64,000 nt of DNA from NCBI RefSeq assembly GCF_001514125.1, contig NZ_KQ948550.1, positions 434,001-498,000 on the forward strand, in the 5' to 3' direction. A program made the position numbers and the translations under genes. Each line of letters opens with the position of its first letter. Position 1 is the stretch's first letter. Positions 1 to 8,407 of this stretch are shown here, in pieces. The notes under the pieces are model-generated. The model worked only from the letters and a program-made list of their open reading frames with translations, was not told where the DNA came from and did not search any database. The DNA is from Streptomyces longwoodensis (lineage in GTDB: Bacteria > Actinomycetota > Actinomycetes > Streptomycetales > Streptomycetaceae).

Positions 1-1
1 C

Positions 2-589
2 CGGCTCACCGACGAGATCGCCCACGAGCTGCGGACACCGCTCACGGTGCTGCGGGCCGAGGCGCAGCTGGCGCAGCTGTCGGGCGAGCCGGTGCCGACG
101 GAGGCGGTGCTGAGCGAGGTCGACCGCCTCGATACGGCGATCACGACGCTTCTGCGCGCCGCCCGCGCGCTGACGGAGAAGGGGACGCGGTGCGACCTGC
201 GCTCCGCCGCACAGCAGGCAATCGCCGGCCGCGCGGTCGAGGTCGCCTTCCCCGCGAAGGTCGAGGTCGCCGTGTCGCCTGAGGTCGCCGTGTCGCTGCT
301 GTCGCCCCTGCTGGACAACGGTCTGCGGCATGCGCGGTCGCGGGTGTGGATCACCGCGCGCAACCAGGGTGAGGCCATCGTGGTCGATGTCCTGGACGAC
401 GGCCCTGGATTCGATCCCGCGGAGGTCGACCGGGTCTTCGAAGTAGGGGTGACCGGTGGCGGCGGGTACGGGCTGGGGCTGCCGGTGGTCCGGCGCATCG
501 CCGCCTCGGCCGGTGTGGAGGTCCGCGCGATCGCGGACGGCCGCGGTCACGTCGAGGTGACACTCCCGGCCGCCCGTGCAGCCGCGTAG
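2..589 (+). CDS. Sensor histidine kinase, C-terminal part (gene begins before the window)
   Basis: This is the transmitter part of a two-component sensor kinase, which autophosphorylates on histidine and passes the phosphate to a response regulator. The frame is open from base 2. It shows the H-box HELRTP at once, with the phospho-accepting His as about the eighth residue, then an N-box (LLDNGLRHA) and the ATP-lid glycines DDGPGFD and GYGLGLPVV. The sensor domain, HAMP region and any partner regulator lie outside the window. The frame ends in a TAG 38 bases before the next gene. The assignment to the kinase superfamily is firm, but the signal sensed cannot be told. Confidence 0.93.
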   Translation, partial: RLTDEIAHELRTPLTVLRAEAQLAQLSGEPVPTEAVLSEVDRLDTAITTLLRAARALTEKGTRCDLRSAAQQAIAGRAVEVAFPAKVEVAVSPEVAVSLLSPLLDNGLRHARSRVWITARNQGEAIVVDVLDDGPGFDPAEVDRVFEVGVTGGGGYGLGLPVVRRIAASAGVEVRAIADGRGHVEVTLPAARAAA

Positions 590-627
590 TCAGGTTATGT
601 GCAGGTTCCCCGCGTCAACCTCCCCGC

Positions 628-1680
628 ATGACAGCGACAACGGAAGCGCGCACGCGCAGTGGGCGTCTCATGCTCAACAAGGTTCCCGAGGTCACCATCT
701 GGTTCTGGGTGATCAAAATTCTCTGCACGACCGTGGGTGAGAGCTTCGCCGACTGGATCAACATGAAGCTGGGCGTCGGCCTGGTGAACACTGCCTGGAT
801 CTTCACCGCGGTGTTCGTGGTGGTCCTGGCCGTCCAGCTGAGGCTGAAGCGGTACGTCCCGTTCCCCTACTGGCTGACCGTGGTCGTTGTCAGCGTCACG
901 GGCACCCTGTACACCGACATCCTGACCGACCAGCTCAACGTGCCACTGTGGATCAGCTCCGCGGTCTTCTCGGTGCTGCTCGCGGCGGTCTTCGGTGTCT
1001 GGTGGGCGCGGGAGCGCACACTGTCGATCCACTCGGTCACCACGCTTCCGCGGGAGTCGTTCTACTGGCTCGCCGTTCTCGTCACCTTCGCGCTCGGCAC
1101 CGCGACCGGCGACTGGACACTTGAGCTCACCGGCTGGAGCCCGGGAGCCTCGGTCCTGCTGCCGCTCGGCCTCATCGCGGCGATCACGGCGCTGTGGAAG
1201 TTCGGCGCCAACCCGGTGCTGTCCTTCTGGCTCGCCTATATCCTGACGCGCCCGCTGGGCGCGAACATCGGCGACTGGCTCGCCTCCCCGAAGGTCGCCC
1301 AGCTGTGGGCCCACAGCCAGCCGCACGTCGGCCCGGCGCCGGAGGAAGACAACACCTCCGCCGTCCAGATGGCCCCCGGCCAGGCGGTGAAGAAGTTCCC
1401 GCCCGCCGAGGTCGCCGCGCTGAAGACCCTCGCCTCCACCTCGCTCAAGGACGCACGCTCGGGGAACGAGACCGGGGCCCACGCGGCCGCCCAGAAGCTG
1501 CGTGACCTGTGGGACGCCGACCAGGCGTCCCTGCAGCCGCTGGACCAGACCGGCTGGACCTCCATCGACGCCCAGATGGACAAGATGCTCAAGACGTTCG
1601 GCATCGACCACTCGAACCCGCCGATGTCGCCTGCGCAGCAGGAGAAGGAACTGAATGCCCTCCTGACGGACATGGGCTGA
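628..1680 (+). CDS. DUF347-repeat integral membrane protein
   Basis: A 350-residue membrane protein with about seven hydrophobic segments in residues 15-230. They carry the DUF347-type repeats: KVPEVTIWFWVIK near the start, GTATGDW around residue 155 and TRPLGANIGDW around residue 207. These acidic G-D-W signatures are typical of the COG4705/DUF347 family, whose function is not settled. The last 130 residues form a soluble alanine- and lysine-rich tail without recognisable domain. It lies directly after the kinase and in the same orientation, so the two may be co-regulated. No promoter was identified in the 38-base gap. The family call is good; no transport substrate is proposed. Confidence 0.8.
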   Translation: MTATTEARTRSGRLMLNKVPEVTIWFWVIKILCTTVGESFADWINMKLGVGLVNTAWIFTAVFVVVLAVQLRLKRYVPFPYWLTVVVVSVTGTLYTDILTDQLNVPLWISSAVFSVLLAAVFGVWWARERTLSIHSVTTLPRESFYWLAVLVTFALGTATGDWTLELTGWSPGASVLLPLGLIAAITALWKFGANPVLSFWLAYILTRPLGANIGDWLASPKVAQLWAHSQPHVGPAPEEDNTSAVQMAPGQAVKKFPPAEVAALKTLASTSLKDARSGNETGAHAAAQKLRDLWDADQASLQPLDQTGWTSIDAQMDKMLKTFGIDHSNPPMSPAQQEKELNALLTDMG

Positions 1681-2225
1681 CAGACCGCACAGCGCCCGGC
1701 CGGGCAGGCTCAGAGTGCCGAGGCAGCGCAGAGAACCGCGCTTCCTCGGCACACGCCAGGGAGCCTCGGAGGCAGGAAGTGAAGGCCGACTGGCCCGACT
1801 CGGGGAACGCCACGCCGGCAGCTGCTCGACGGGGGAGGACCCGAGACGCCCTCGGCAGTGAGGAGTCCTTCGCCGGGCTGCGCGAGGCCCGCCCCGTGGG
1901 CGGTGTCTCGTGCCGTTCGTGCCATGGTCGACGGACGACAGCTCGTAAAGCGGGCGGCAAGGCTGTCCGTCAATGCCGGTCGTGAGTAGACGAAGAAGCA
2001 ACACAGGGCAGCTCGCCCTGGCCATGTTGAGCACCGGTTCGGGCGAAGCTTTTCGGCTGTGGTCGGGTCATGCCGTTGTACCGGGACCGATGGGACGGTT
2101 GCGCGGTGCCGTTCCGGGCGGGGGTCTGACTCATGAGATATATGACCCAAGTGTCCAGTCACAGGCGTGTCGACTGTCGTTGCGGGACGGCACCTGCAGG
2201 TACCGAGCCACAGGGGCGTGTCCCA
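1681..2225. other. Gene-poor stretch between the membrane protein and the insertion element
   Basis: No convincing gene was found on either strand. The frames that stay open are arginine-rich shadows without ribosome binding sites or motifs. The stretch may be decayed coding DNA or the far left end of the adjacent IS110-family element. Confidence 0.5.
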
Positions 2226-3427
2226 ATAGGGGCCTTGCTGAGTTTCAGGCGCCATCACGGTTCAGACCGCCCGAGCGGGTCGGTGCCGTCCACCCAGCAC
2301 GTCACCCGCGGGAAGGCGAACCACCATGACGACCAGAGAGCGCAGCACCTCCTCGAGCACGGATCCGCCCGTTCGGCGCGAGGTCGTTCTGGGCGTGGAC
2401 ACGCACGGCGAGGTGCATGTCGCCGCCGTGGTCTCCCCGCTCGGGAAGATCTCGGGCACGGAGTCCTTTCCGGCGACGGCGGCTGGCTACCGGCAGCTGC
2501 TCGTGTGGGCCCGTAAGCGGGGGACGGTGCGCCGGGCCGGTGTGGAGGGCACCGGCACCTTCGGCGCGGGCCTGTCCCGCTACCTGCTGGCCCAGCAGAT
2601 CCAGGTGTTCGAAGTGAACCGGCCCGACCGCTCGGCACGCCGCCTGCTCGGGAAGTCGGACCCGCTCGACGCGCAGGCTGCCGCGCGAGCCGTGCTCAGC
2701 GGTCGCGCCCGGGCCCGGGCCAAGTCCGGTGACGGTCCGGTGCAAAGTGCCCGGTTGTTCAAGCTCGCCAAGGACTCCGCGGTCAAGGCCCGCACCCAGG
2801 CGATCAACCAGCTCAAGGCCGTCCTGGTCATCGCCGACCCCGCCCTGCGGGAACGGTTGTCGACCTTGGGCAATGCCGAGCTGTTCCGCACCTGCGCGAC
2901 CCTCAGCCCACCCGACAGTGAGGGAGACGAGGACGCGGTGACCCAGGCCACCCACCTGACGTTGCGCATGCTCGCCGAGCGCATCGAACAACTCACCAGG
3001 CAGATCAATGAGCTGAACCAACGCCTGACCGAGCTCGTCGAACGCCACGCCCCACAGCTACTCGAACCGGTGGGCATCGGCCCGAACAGCGCCGTCACGC
3101 TCCTGATCACCATGGGAGACAACCCCGAGCGGCTGAACTCCGAGGCATCCTTTGCTGCCCTTTGCGGAGTCAGCCCCATCGAGTACTCCTCCGGCCGCCG
3201 GAGCACGCGCCGGCTCAACCATGGCGGCGACCGCCAAGCGAACGCCGCCCTGCACCGCATCGTCTTCACCCGGCTGCGTCACGACCCGCGCACCCAGGCG
3301 TACTACGAACGCCGCACCCAGGAAGGCAAGACCCGACGCGAGATCATCCGATGCCTCAAGCGATATGCCGCCCGCGAGGTGTTCAACCTGGTCAGACCGG
3401 TCTCCCTTGCCCCCGCGTTATAGGGGC
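2226..3427 (+). mobile_element. IS110-family insertion sequence (copy 1)
   Basis: The element is defined by its transposase gene. The octamer ATAGGGGC occurs both at 2226-2233 and at 3420-3427, where it overlaps the transposase stop codon; this makes these points plausible outer limits. No terminal inverted repeat was seen, as expected for IS110. The left non-coding part would be only about 100 bases with these limits, short for a bridge-RNA region, so the true left end may lie further out. The ends are inferred; the family is not in doubt. Confidence 0.6.
2326..3423 (+). CDS. IS110-family transposase (365 aa)
   Basis: This DEDD-type recombinase moves the element. The N-terminal RuvC-like domain shows GVDTHGEVHVA, VEGTGTFG and KSDPLDAQAAA, carrying the expected acidic residues. 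The C-terminal Transposase_20 region (about 235-330) contains GIGPNSAVTLL and the serine-containing SSGRRSTRRLNHGG, followed by the usual R-x-N-x-A-L-H-R pattern. Length is normal for IS110 enzymes. The ATG follows GGGAAGGCG by a few bases. The gene appears intact, so the copy may be active. It is only distantly like the second IS110-type transposase at 49.1-50.3 kb, so the two belong to different subgroups. Confidence 0.95.
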   Translation: MTTRERSTSSSTDPPVRREVVLGVDTHGEVHVAAVVSPLGKISGTESFPATAAGYRQLLVWARKRGTVRRAGVEGTGTFGAGLSRYLLAQQIQVFEVNRPDRSARRLLGKSDPLDAQAAARAVLSGRARARAKSGDGPVQSARLFKLAKDSAVKARTQAINQLKAVLVIADPALRERLSTLGNAELFRTCATLSPPDSEGDEDAVTQATHLTLRMLAERIEQLTRQINELNQRLTELVERHAPQLLEPVGIGPNSAVTLLITMGDNPERLNSEASFAALCGVSPIEYSSGRRSTRRLNHGGDRQANAALHRIVFTRLRHDPRTQAYYERRTQEGKTRREIIRCLKRYAAREVFNLVRPVSLAPAL

Positions 3428-3490
3428 GTCAGTGATAGGGCGAGGCCCCGCCGGGCCCCTCCTGACGGGAGCACTGCACGGAGCCGTAAG

Positions 3491-3532
3491 ACGACGAAGC
3501 CGCGCCGGAACGTTCCGGCGCGGCTTCGTCGT
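3491..3532. terminator. Perfect 42-nt palindrome, terminator-like
   Basis: Two 21-base arms are exact reverse complements with no loop, reading outward from the central AACGTT. There is no T-run, which is usual for Streptomyces terminators. It sits 67 bases after the transposase stop, so it probably stops transcripts leaving the insertion element and, being symmetric, also transcripts arriving from the right. A related but imperfect hairpin using the same GACGAAGCC arm lies at 15.12 kb. Confidence 0.75.
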
Positions 3533-4309
3533 GAGATCAGCTGCGCTGGCGCGCACGATGCGGTCGGCGCATCACGCGGTCCGCGTCCTGTCACGCTTCC
3601 AGGGTGCGCCTACTTTGCGATTGCACTCGCCGGGAGGCACGGTTCTGGACGGCAGTGGGCGGCGGTCACACCGGTCGAAGGCCGGCAGGGCGAGGTCGCG
3701 ACGAGCTGAGCCCTGAGGTGGAGTGAGGGGAAGGCGCATGCGGAGGCTGATGGGGCACCGAGGGCGGGCGACGATAAGGGCAGACATATTGAGCCCTACC
3801 GGTCAGATGTCCCGGAAGGGACCAGCCAACGCCGTGACCTGCGGCGTCTTGCCGATGCAGGTCGTTGACCTGCATGAATGCCCTCACAGTCCGCGCTCGT
3901 CAATTAGGTGCCGCCCGAGTGCCCTCTTGCGGGGGAATGTTGGCATGGATGTGTCAGGCAGCCATGCTTATGCCGATGAGAAGGAGGCGAGTTTGGACCT
4001 GAACGAGCACCACGATGCTGCACCCCTGCCCGAGCAGCCTGCGGACCGGCTATCGCCCGCGGCGCACTGGCCGTGCGTACTTGCGAGGCGTCCGCTCCGA
4101 ACGTCACGCCCCTGACGTGGTGATCCCGATTCTCGATAGCTCAATGCCCGCGAACGCGTTCCGCATGAGGTCAGCAGTGTGCGCCTGGTGAACCGTCAGG
4201 CTCGTGATCAGGTAGACGTGTTCGGGCACACGCCGACAGGTTCAGGGCCATCGCAACGACAGAGGCCGGTGCGAATGCGAAGCTGGACATGCCCCTTCGT
4301 ATGCCTGGG
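3533..4309. other. Gene-poor stretch left of the Argonaute operon
   Basis: Nothing convincing is encoded here. The open frames on both strands lack ribosome binding sites and family signatures. A short minus-strand frame around 4120-4230 has protein-like composition, but it is too short to name and may be a remnant. Confidence 0.45.
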
Positions 4310-5641
4310 TCACGCATCGGGAGCGCCGTCGGCCTGTTGATTCCTACTGCGTCGTCGTGGCGATCGTTTGGGTTTCGGGATGTGACTGGGACGGGAGACG
4401 ATGATCACATCGGTGATGTTGGGAAGTTTTAGGAGAGCGTTGCGGGTGGTGTCGTGTTCCTGGACGGAGGCGGACTCGTCGTATATGAAGACGGTCATCT
4501 GCCGGTAGGGCGAGTTTCCGGCAAGGTAGCCGATGTAGTCATCGTAGATCTCCTTCTCGAAGGTCTTGAAATCGGCGGCCTTGCGCGCGTATTTGACCTC
4601 TATGAGCAGAGCGAGCGAAGGGATGCCGAAATCCGCGCGGTAGGTGCTGTGGCCGAGCCTTCGGAGGGTTTCTTCCTCGACGAGGTCGTCGAATACGGGC
4701 CGGAGCATGAGCCAGAGGATGTTCTGGATCTCGCGTTCCGAGGTGATGGGCCATTTGATGGGGTTGTCGAGGTCGTCACCGTCGTAGCGCCATTGCCGCA
4801 TCGCAGCCTCGAAACGACTCAGGAGCACGCCTACATGGGTGCGGCTCAGGAGAGTCTCGTCGATGCTGGCGGTGACTATCTGGGCGGTGGCCTCAAGGAG
4901 TAGCGCTGCCCGAGGCGCGGTTGGCTGCCCTGTATCGGCCAGGAGGATGTCGCTGAGCAGCCGGGACTGCAGTCGCCGCAACTCGTCTTGGTCCGCGAGG
5001 CGTCTGTCTCTGGCCGAGACGGTCAGCCAGTGAATACAGGCGGCTTCTACCGGATCGCGGATGCTGCAGGCGTCCACCGCAACGGCGGCGGTTGTGGTGC
5101 CGAGGATGCGCCGGGCGTGTTCTTGAAAAAGGCTCAGGAGGATGTTGGCAGGGCGTAGCTTCGGGTCTTGGAGGACCTCGGCCAGCCATGTGCGGGCTTG
5201 CGGAATGTCATCCTGCATTGTGTTGACGGCGAGCGCGAGTCCGATGATCTGCCTGGGATCGTTGACGAAGGTGACCCCATCGTCCTGGAACGGGTTCTTC
5301 CGCATGAGGGCAGGCAGGCCAGCGGTCAGGTGTTTCCGGGCAGCCGCCTGGGAGGCGGCTGTTGAGGAGAATCCGGCGAGGCCGTAGCCGAGGACGGCCA
5401 GGCCGTGAGAGTGGGCGAAGCGGTGCTCGTTGTCGGCGATCCATGCCGGCGCCAAGGGGTTGACGTCCCAGTCGAAGCTGAGGCGTCGTCGGCTCAGGAT
5501 GTGATGGGCGAGCAGACCGTCGAGGTTGCCGGGCGCGTTCGCCTGTCGGATGCATTCCTCCAGGCGGGCGGTCTGCGCGGCCAACAGGTGTCCGGTGGGT
5601 GTGGCTCTTCCGGGTTCTTCGGTCCCGGTCACAGAAACCAC
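4310..5641 (-). CDS. PD-(D/E)XK nuclease, putative effector of the adjacent Argonaute
   Basis: The protein has 443 residues. The first 300 or so are mostly helical and unassigned. The C-terminal part carries a restriction-endonuclease-like core: an acidic DFG around residue 336 and the EVK of IEVKYARK around 347-349, followed by a helix rich in Lys and Glu and a strand (VFIYDES). This fits the D-(x)n-E-x-K metal site of the PD-(D/E)XK fold. The last 20 residues are basic. Its start overlaps the end of the Argonaute gene by 13 bases, so the two are translationally coupled. Catalytically inactive long-B Argonautes are known to pair with such nucleases in abortive-infection defence; that role is inferred here. 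The nuclease fold is likely, the target unknown. Confidence 0.75.
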   Translation of the reverse strand: MVSVTGTEEPGRATPTGHLLAAQTARLEECIRQANAPGNLDGLLAHHILSRRRLSFDWDVNPLAPAWIADNEHRFAHSHGLAVLGYGLAGFSSTAASQAAARKHLTAGLPALMRKNPFQDDGVTFVNDPRQIIGLALAVNTMQDDIPQARTWLAEVLQDPKLRPANILLSLFQEHARRILGTTTAAVAVDACSIRDPVEAACIHWLTVSARDRRLADQDELRRLQSRLLSDILLADTGQPTAPRAALLLEATAQIVTASIDETLLSRTHVGVLLSRFEAAMRQWRYDGDDLDNPIKWPITSEREIQNILWLMLRPVFDDLVEEETLRRLGHSTYRADFGIPSLALLIEVKYARKAADFKTFEKEIYDDYIGYLAGNSPYRQMTVFIYDESASVQEHDTTRNALLKLPNITDVIIVSRPSHIPKPKRSPRRRSRNQQADGAPDA

Positions 5642-7911
5642 CGGCTGGAGCGCAGCTTGGTGGCGACCGCGTCGGCGTTCCAGTTCCGCACGTGGCGCAG
5701 CTGTCCGAGCAACTCGGCGATCAGGTCTGAGTACAAGATCGTCACAGGGATGCGTGACGGATACATGTTCCGCCAGGACATCGCTGTGAACCGAAACGCC
5801 TGCCGTCCCAGGTATTCGATGTCAGTGAAGGTCGAATGGCGGTGGAGCTTGAGCAGGAGCGGCTTGGGGGCACCGTGCAGAGCGCTCTTGAGATCCATGG
5901 GCCCGCTGACAGCCACGAGCAGCTCACGCTGGCCGATGGGCACGGCATGGCCACGCTCCGGCACATAGTGCCCCTTTGCCCGGCCGCTGGCCCCCCGGTT
6001 CACTCCCGCGCTGGCCCGGTCGAACATGGCCCAGTCGTGGTCGGTGCTCACGTGCACGAACGCGAACTCGACCTTGGCATACGTCCGGGTGAGGCGCTCG
6101 ACCAGCTCCTTGACCGCAGCGGCCTCAATGTCTTTGAGCGGTTTGAACACATGGAAGATAAGGCGCAGTTCGTCGCCTTTCTGCCAGGCGTTACGGATCT
6201 TGATCGCGTCGATGCATTCTGTCAGGGAGCGCAGGAGTTCCCGGGGGTAGTCGTCGTAGTCGGCCTCCCGGGACGTGTTGGAGAGAAGGTAGTTGCCGTC
6301 TGCGCTGAACACGGTGGTGATGCCCACTACTCGTTCCGGCGCGGTGAGTCGGCTCTCTTTGACGTGCGCGCTTCCGATTCCGATGACCAATTCGTGGGTG
6401 AGTGAGCGTGGAGCGGCGATCACGAAGGGGATTCCGCCCAACTTGGCGTAACAGGCCAGGGCAATGCTGTTGAGCGGGTGGGCGAGCTTACCCAGTCGGA
6501 CCGTTTCGACTCTCACGTCCTGGACGGGGACGCCCTGTCCCATGAAGGCTGATTTCGCCACGAGATACGGGCTGTTGTCGCCCGTGAGATGAGCCTGATC
6601 CTCGCTGGTGATGACGATGGCCAGGTCGATGTCCCCGCTGAGCAGTGCCCTCCGGCACGCCTCGCGGTAAGCGTTGGCATCGGTCGTGGCCCCGTCGAAG
6701 GGGTGCAGGGAGACGTCACAGCCGGATAGGTGATACTTGCGGATGAACCCGAGGCCGAATGTCCTCTCTCCTTGGATCCCGTGAAGGAACTTAAATAGGA
6801 AGTTCTCGACAACGCCTTTGTGTGCGCGGGGCGTGATGACGGCGATCCTCGGTTTCTTCTTCGCGAAGAATTCCACGTCGAACGGGCCGTATTCGTCCAG
6901 GCCGCGGTCGGGTGACCGGCTCGTCTTGTCTCCGGCCTGGTCGAACTGGAACGTCGGGGACTGGTAGTAAGTCCCGCTCACTTTCCTGCCGCTGCTCGAT
7001 CCGACTGGCGGCTCGATGGCCACGGACAGGTCACCGGCCACCTGCAGTTGGCCGAGTCGCTCCAAGCGGCTGGCAATGCTGACCGCACCCTCGTAGCGGC
7101 CAAAGGCCCCGAGCAAATCGAACGTCTTCTGGTCCAGTTCCTTGAGAATCCTGGAGCTGTCGGCTCCGGCCAGGGCACGGACCACGTCGTCGAAGGTCTC
7201 CCGTCGGCTCTCCAGCCACGCGTTGCTGGCAGAGATTCGGGTCACCCCAGGGGCATCGCGCAGTACCAGGTCGGTGCCGTCGACGTGGTCGACAGCACCG
7301 ACCGCCTGCCGGGCGGCGTGGTGATCCATGCGCGGGTCGCGTGTGCTCGCCGCGTCCTCGCTCAGTACGTAGCGCCCCCGTACGTCGAGGCCCTGGTGGA
7401 TCAACTCGTCCACTGTCATATCGATCTCGTAGCGGCTCTTCACCCCGACGATCACACCAGGGTGGTTCGAGGGACCGATGGTCCTGCTGTCCAGCCGGTA
7501 TTCCGGATAGACGTGGAGCCTTCCGAGGGCCTCCTGACGCCGGCCGCGGACCGAAGGCTCAAGCAGATCCCTGCCCGCCAGGCGAGAGACGAACGCCGGT
7601 GGGCTAAGCCGACGCACCTTGTACCCCCATCCCAGCACCGACCGGAGCAACGCCTCCTGGACGAGACGCATGGTGAGGGACCGGTGATCGCGTGTCCGGA
7701 ACGTTGTAGGGGTGCCGTAGACGTCGGTGTCGGCCTGCACGGGAATGCAGGCGATGTTTGTTCGTGTCTTGGCGACCACGTGGCTGTCGCCAAGCTTGGC
7801 TCGGAGGTCAGCGAGTTGCTCGGGTGACTCGAATTCGATCAGCCCACCCTTGAAGTCGTCCGCTGAAAAGCGGACCGGCAGGAAGTTGAAAGCCAGCACC
7901 GGCGGATTCAT
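5629..7911 (-). CDS. Long prokaryotic Argonaute with a degenerate PIWI active site
   Basis: A 760-residue guide-binding protein. The N-terminal and linker region reads like long Argonautes (ELIHQGLDVRGRYVL near residue 180). The MID domain starts near 355 and keeps the 5'-phosphate pocket pattern: Y-x3-K in YLVAKSAF, the Gln of GVPVQDV and the Lys of CYAKLGG. PIWI follows from about 490, ending in an aromatic-hydrophobic C-terminus. The catalytic positions are lost: the usual VIGID is VIGIG, and the usual HRDG is replaced by HVFKP. It should therefore bind guide and target but not slice. ATG at 7911 is chosen over the upstream frame start because AAGGGGGCAG precedes it. It heads a two-gene operon with the nuclease. 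An assignment to the pPIWI_RE family was considered and is less fitting. Confidence 0.88.
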   Translation of the reverse strand: MNPPVLAFNFLPVRFSADDFKGGLIEFESPEQLADLRAKLGDSHVVAKTRTNIACIPVQADTDVYGTPTTFRTRDHRSLTMRLVQEALLRSVLGWGYKVRRLSPPAFVSRLAGRDLLEPSVRGRRQEALGRLHVYPEYRLDSRTIGPSNHPGVIVGVKSRYEIDMTVDELIHQGLDVRGRYVLSEDAASTRDPRMDHHAARQAVGAVDHVDGTDLVLRDAPGVTRISASNAWLESRRETFDDVVRALAGADSSRILKELDQKTFDLLGAFGRYEGAVSIASRLERLGQLQVAGDLSVAIEPPVGSSSGRKVSGTYYQSPTFQFDQAGDKTSRSPDRGLDEYGPFDVEFFAKKKPRIAVITPRAHKGVVENFLFKFLHGIQGERTFGLGFIRKYHLSGCDVSLHPFDGATTDANAYREACRRALLSGDIDLAIVITSEDQAHLTGDNSPYLVAKSAFMGQGVPVQDVRVETVRLGKLAHPLNSIALACYAKLGGIPFVIAAPRSLTHELVIGIGSAHVKESRLTAPERVVGITTVFSADGNYLLSNTSREADYDDYPRELLRSLTECIDAIKIRNAWQKGDELRLIFHVFKPLKDIEAAAVKELVERLTRTYAKVEFAFVHVSTDHDWAMFDRASAGVNRGASGRAKGHYVPERGHAVPIGQRELLVAVSGPMDLKSALHGAPKPLLLKLHRHSTFTDIEYLGRQAFRFTAMSWRNMYPSRIPVTILYSDLIAELLGQLRHVRNWNADAVATKLRSSRWFL

Positions 7912-8407
7912 TCTGCCCCCTTGCTTCCAAGCCGCAATCCTCCCCGACAACGAGGCGGTTACACGTCACGGCACCTCGTCACCAGGGCGCCCGTCACGCT
8001 CAGAGCATTGTGGCACTGGGGTGTGACAACGGACGGGGAAGAGCCGCTTGATCGGATCAACCACGTGATGCCGGTCAGCGGGAGTCGCCACAGCCGGAGC
8101 TCTCCTTGAGTTGTCCGTGTGCCCGCAGGCCGCGCCCCTGCCCCTGGCGGACCGCCACCTCATCCTGCGAGCGATACGGAACGATCCGTGTCGGGTGAAC
8201 CCTCCCCGAACCTCTGCTCGGCGGCATACGCTGGCCAGCCAGTGCCGCCGTGATCACCGGGAGCCCGGGAGGCGCGGCGGGAGGAAGGACAGCAGGACCG
8301 GGGGCAGGCTGCCCGCCTGTACGCAAGCACCGGGGCACTGTACCGACGCCATCTGGGAGCGCGTGCTGTGGCCGGGCAGGGCCGCGTCACCCGGCAGGGG
8401 GAGGGCC
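7912..8407. promoter_or_regulatory. Divergent intergenic region between Argonaute and the RNase III-like gene
   Basis: About 500 bases separate two divergently read genes, so this stretch should hold the promoters of both. I could not identify confident -35/-10 pairs or a clear operator. An arginine-rich plus-strand frame runs through the right half into the next gene, but it has no ribosome binding site or conserved motif and is taken as non-coding. Confidence 0.5.

Noticed and set aside
595..2034. A 479-codon minus-strand frame opposite the DUF347 gene
   Set aside because: A shadow of the high-GC membrane-protein gene and its flank; arginine/glycine rich, no motif.
3723..4115. Possible 130-residue plus-strand gene
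   Set aside because: No ribosome binding site or recognisable motif and unlikely composition; treated as non-coding.
5629..7911. Argonaute as a pPIWI_RE family member
   Set aside because: The length and the N-terminal, MID and PIWI pattern fit long Argonautes better, and no DinG-type helicase is adjacent.
8111..8407. Extension of the RNase III-like protein by 99 residues upstream
   Set aside because: Arginine/proline-rich text without motif; the ATG at 8408 has a strong ribosome binding site and begins protein-like sequence.
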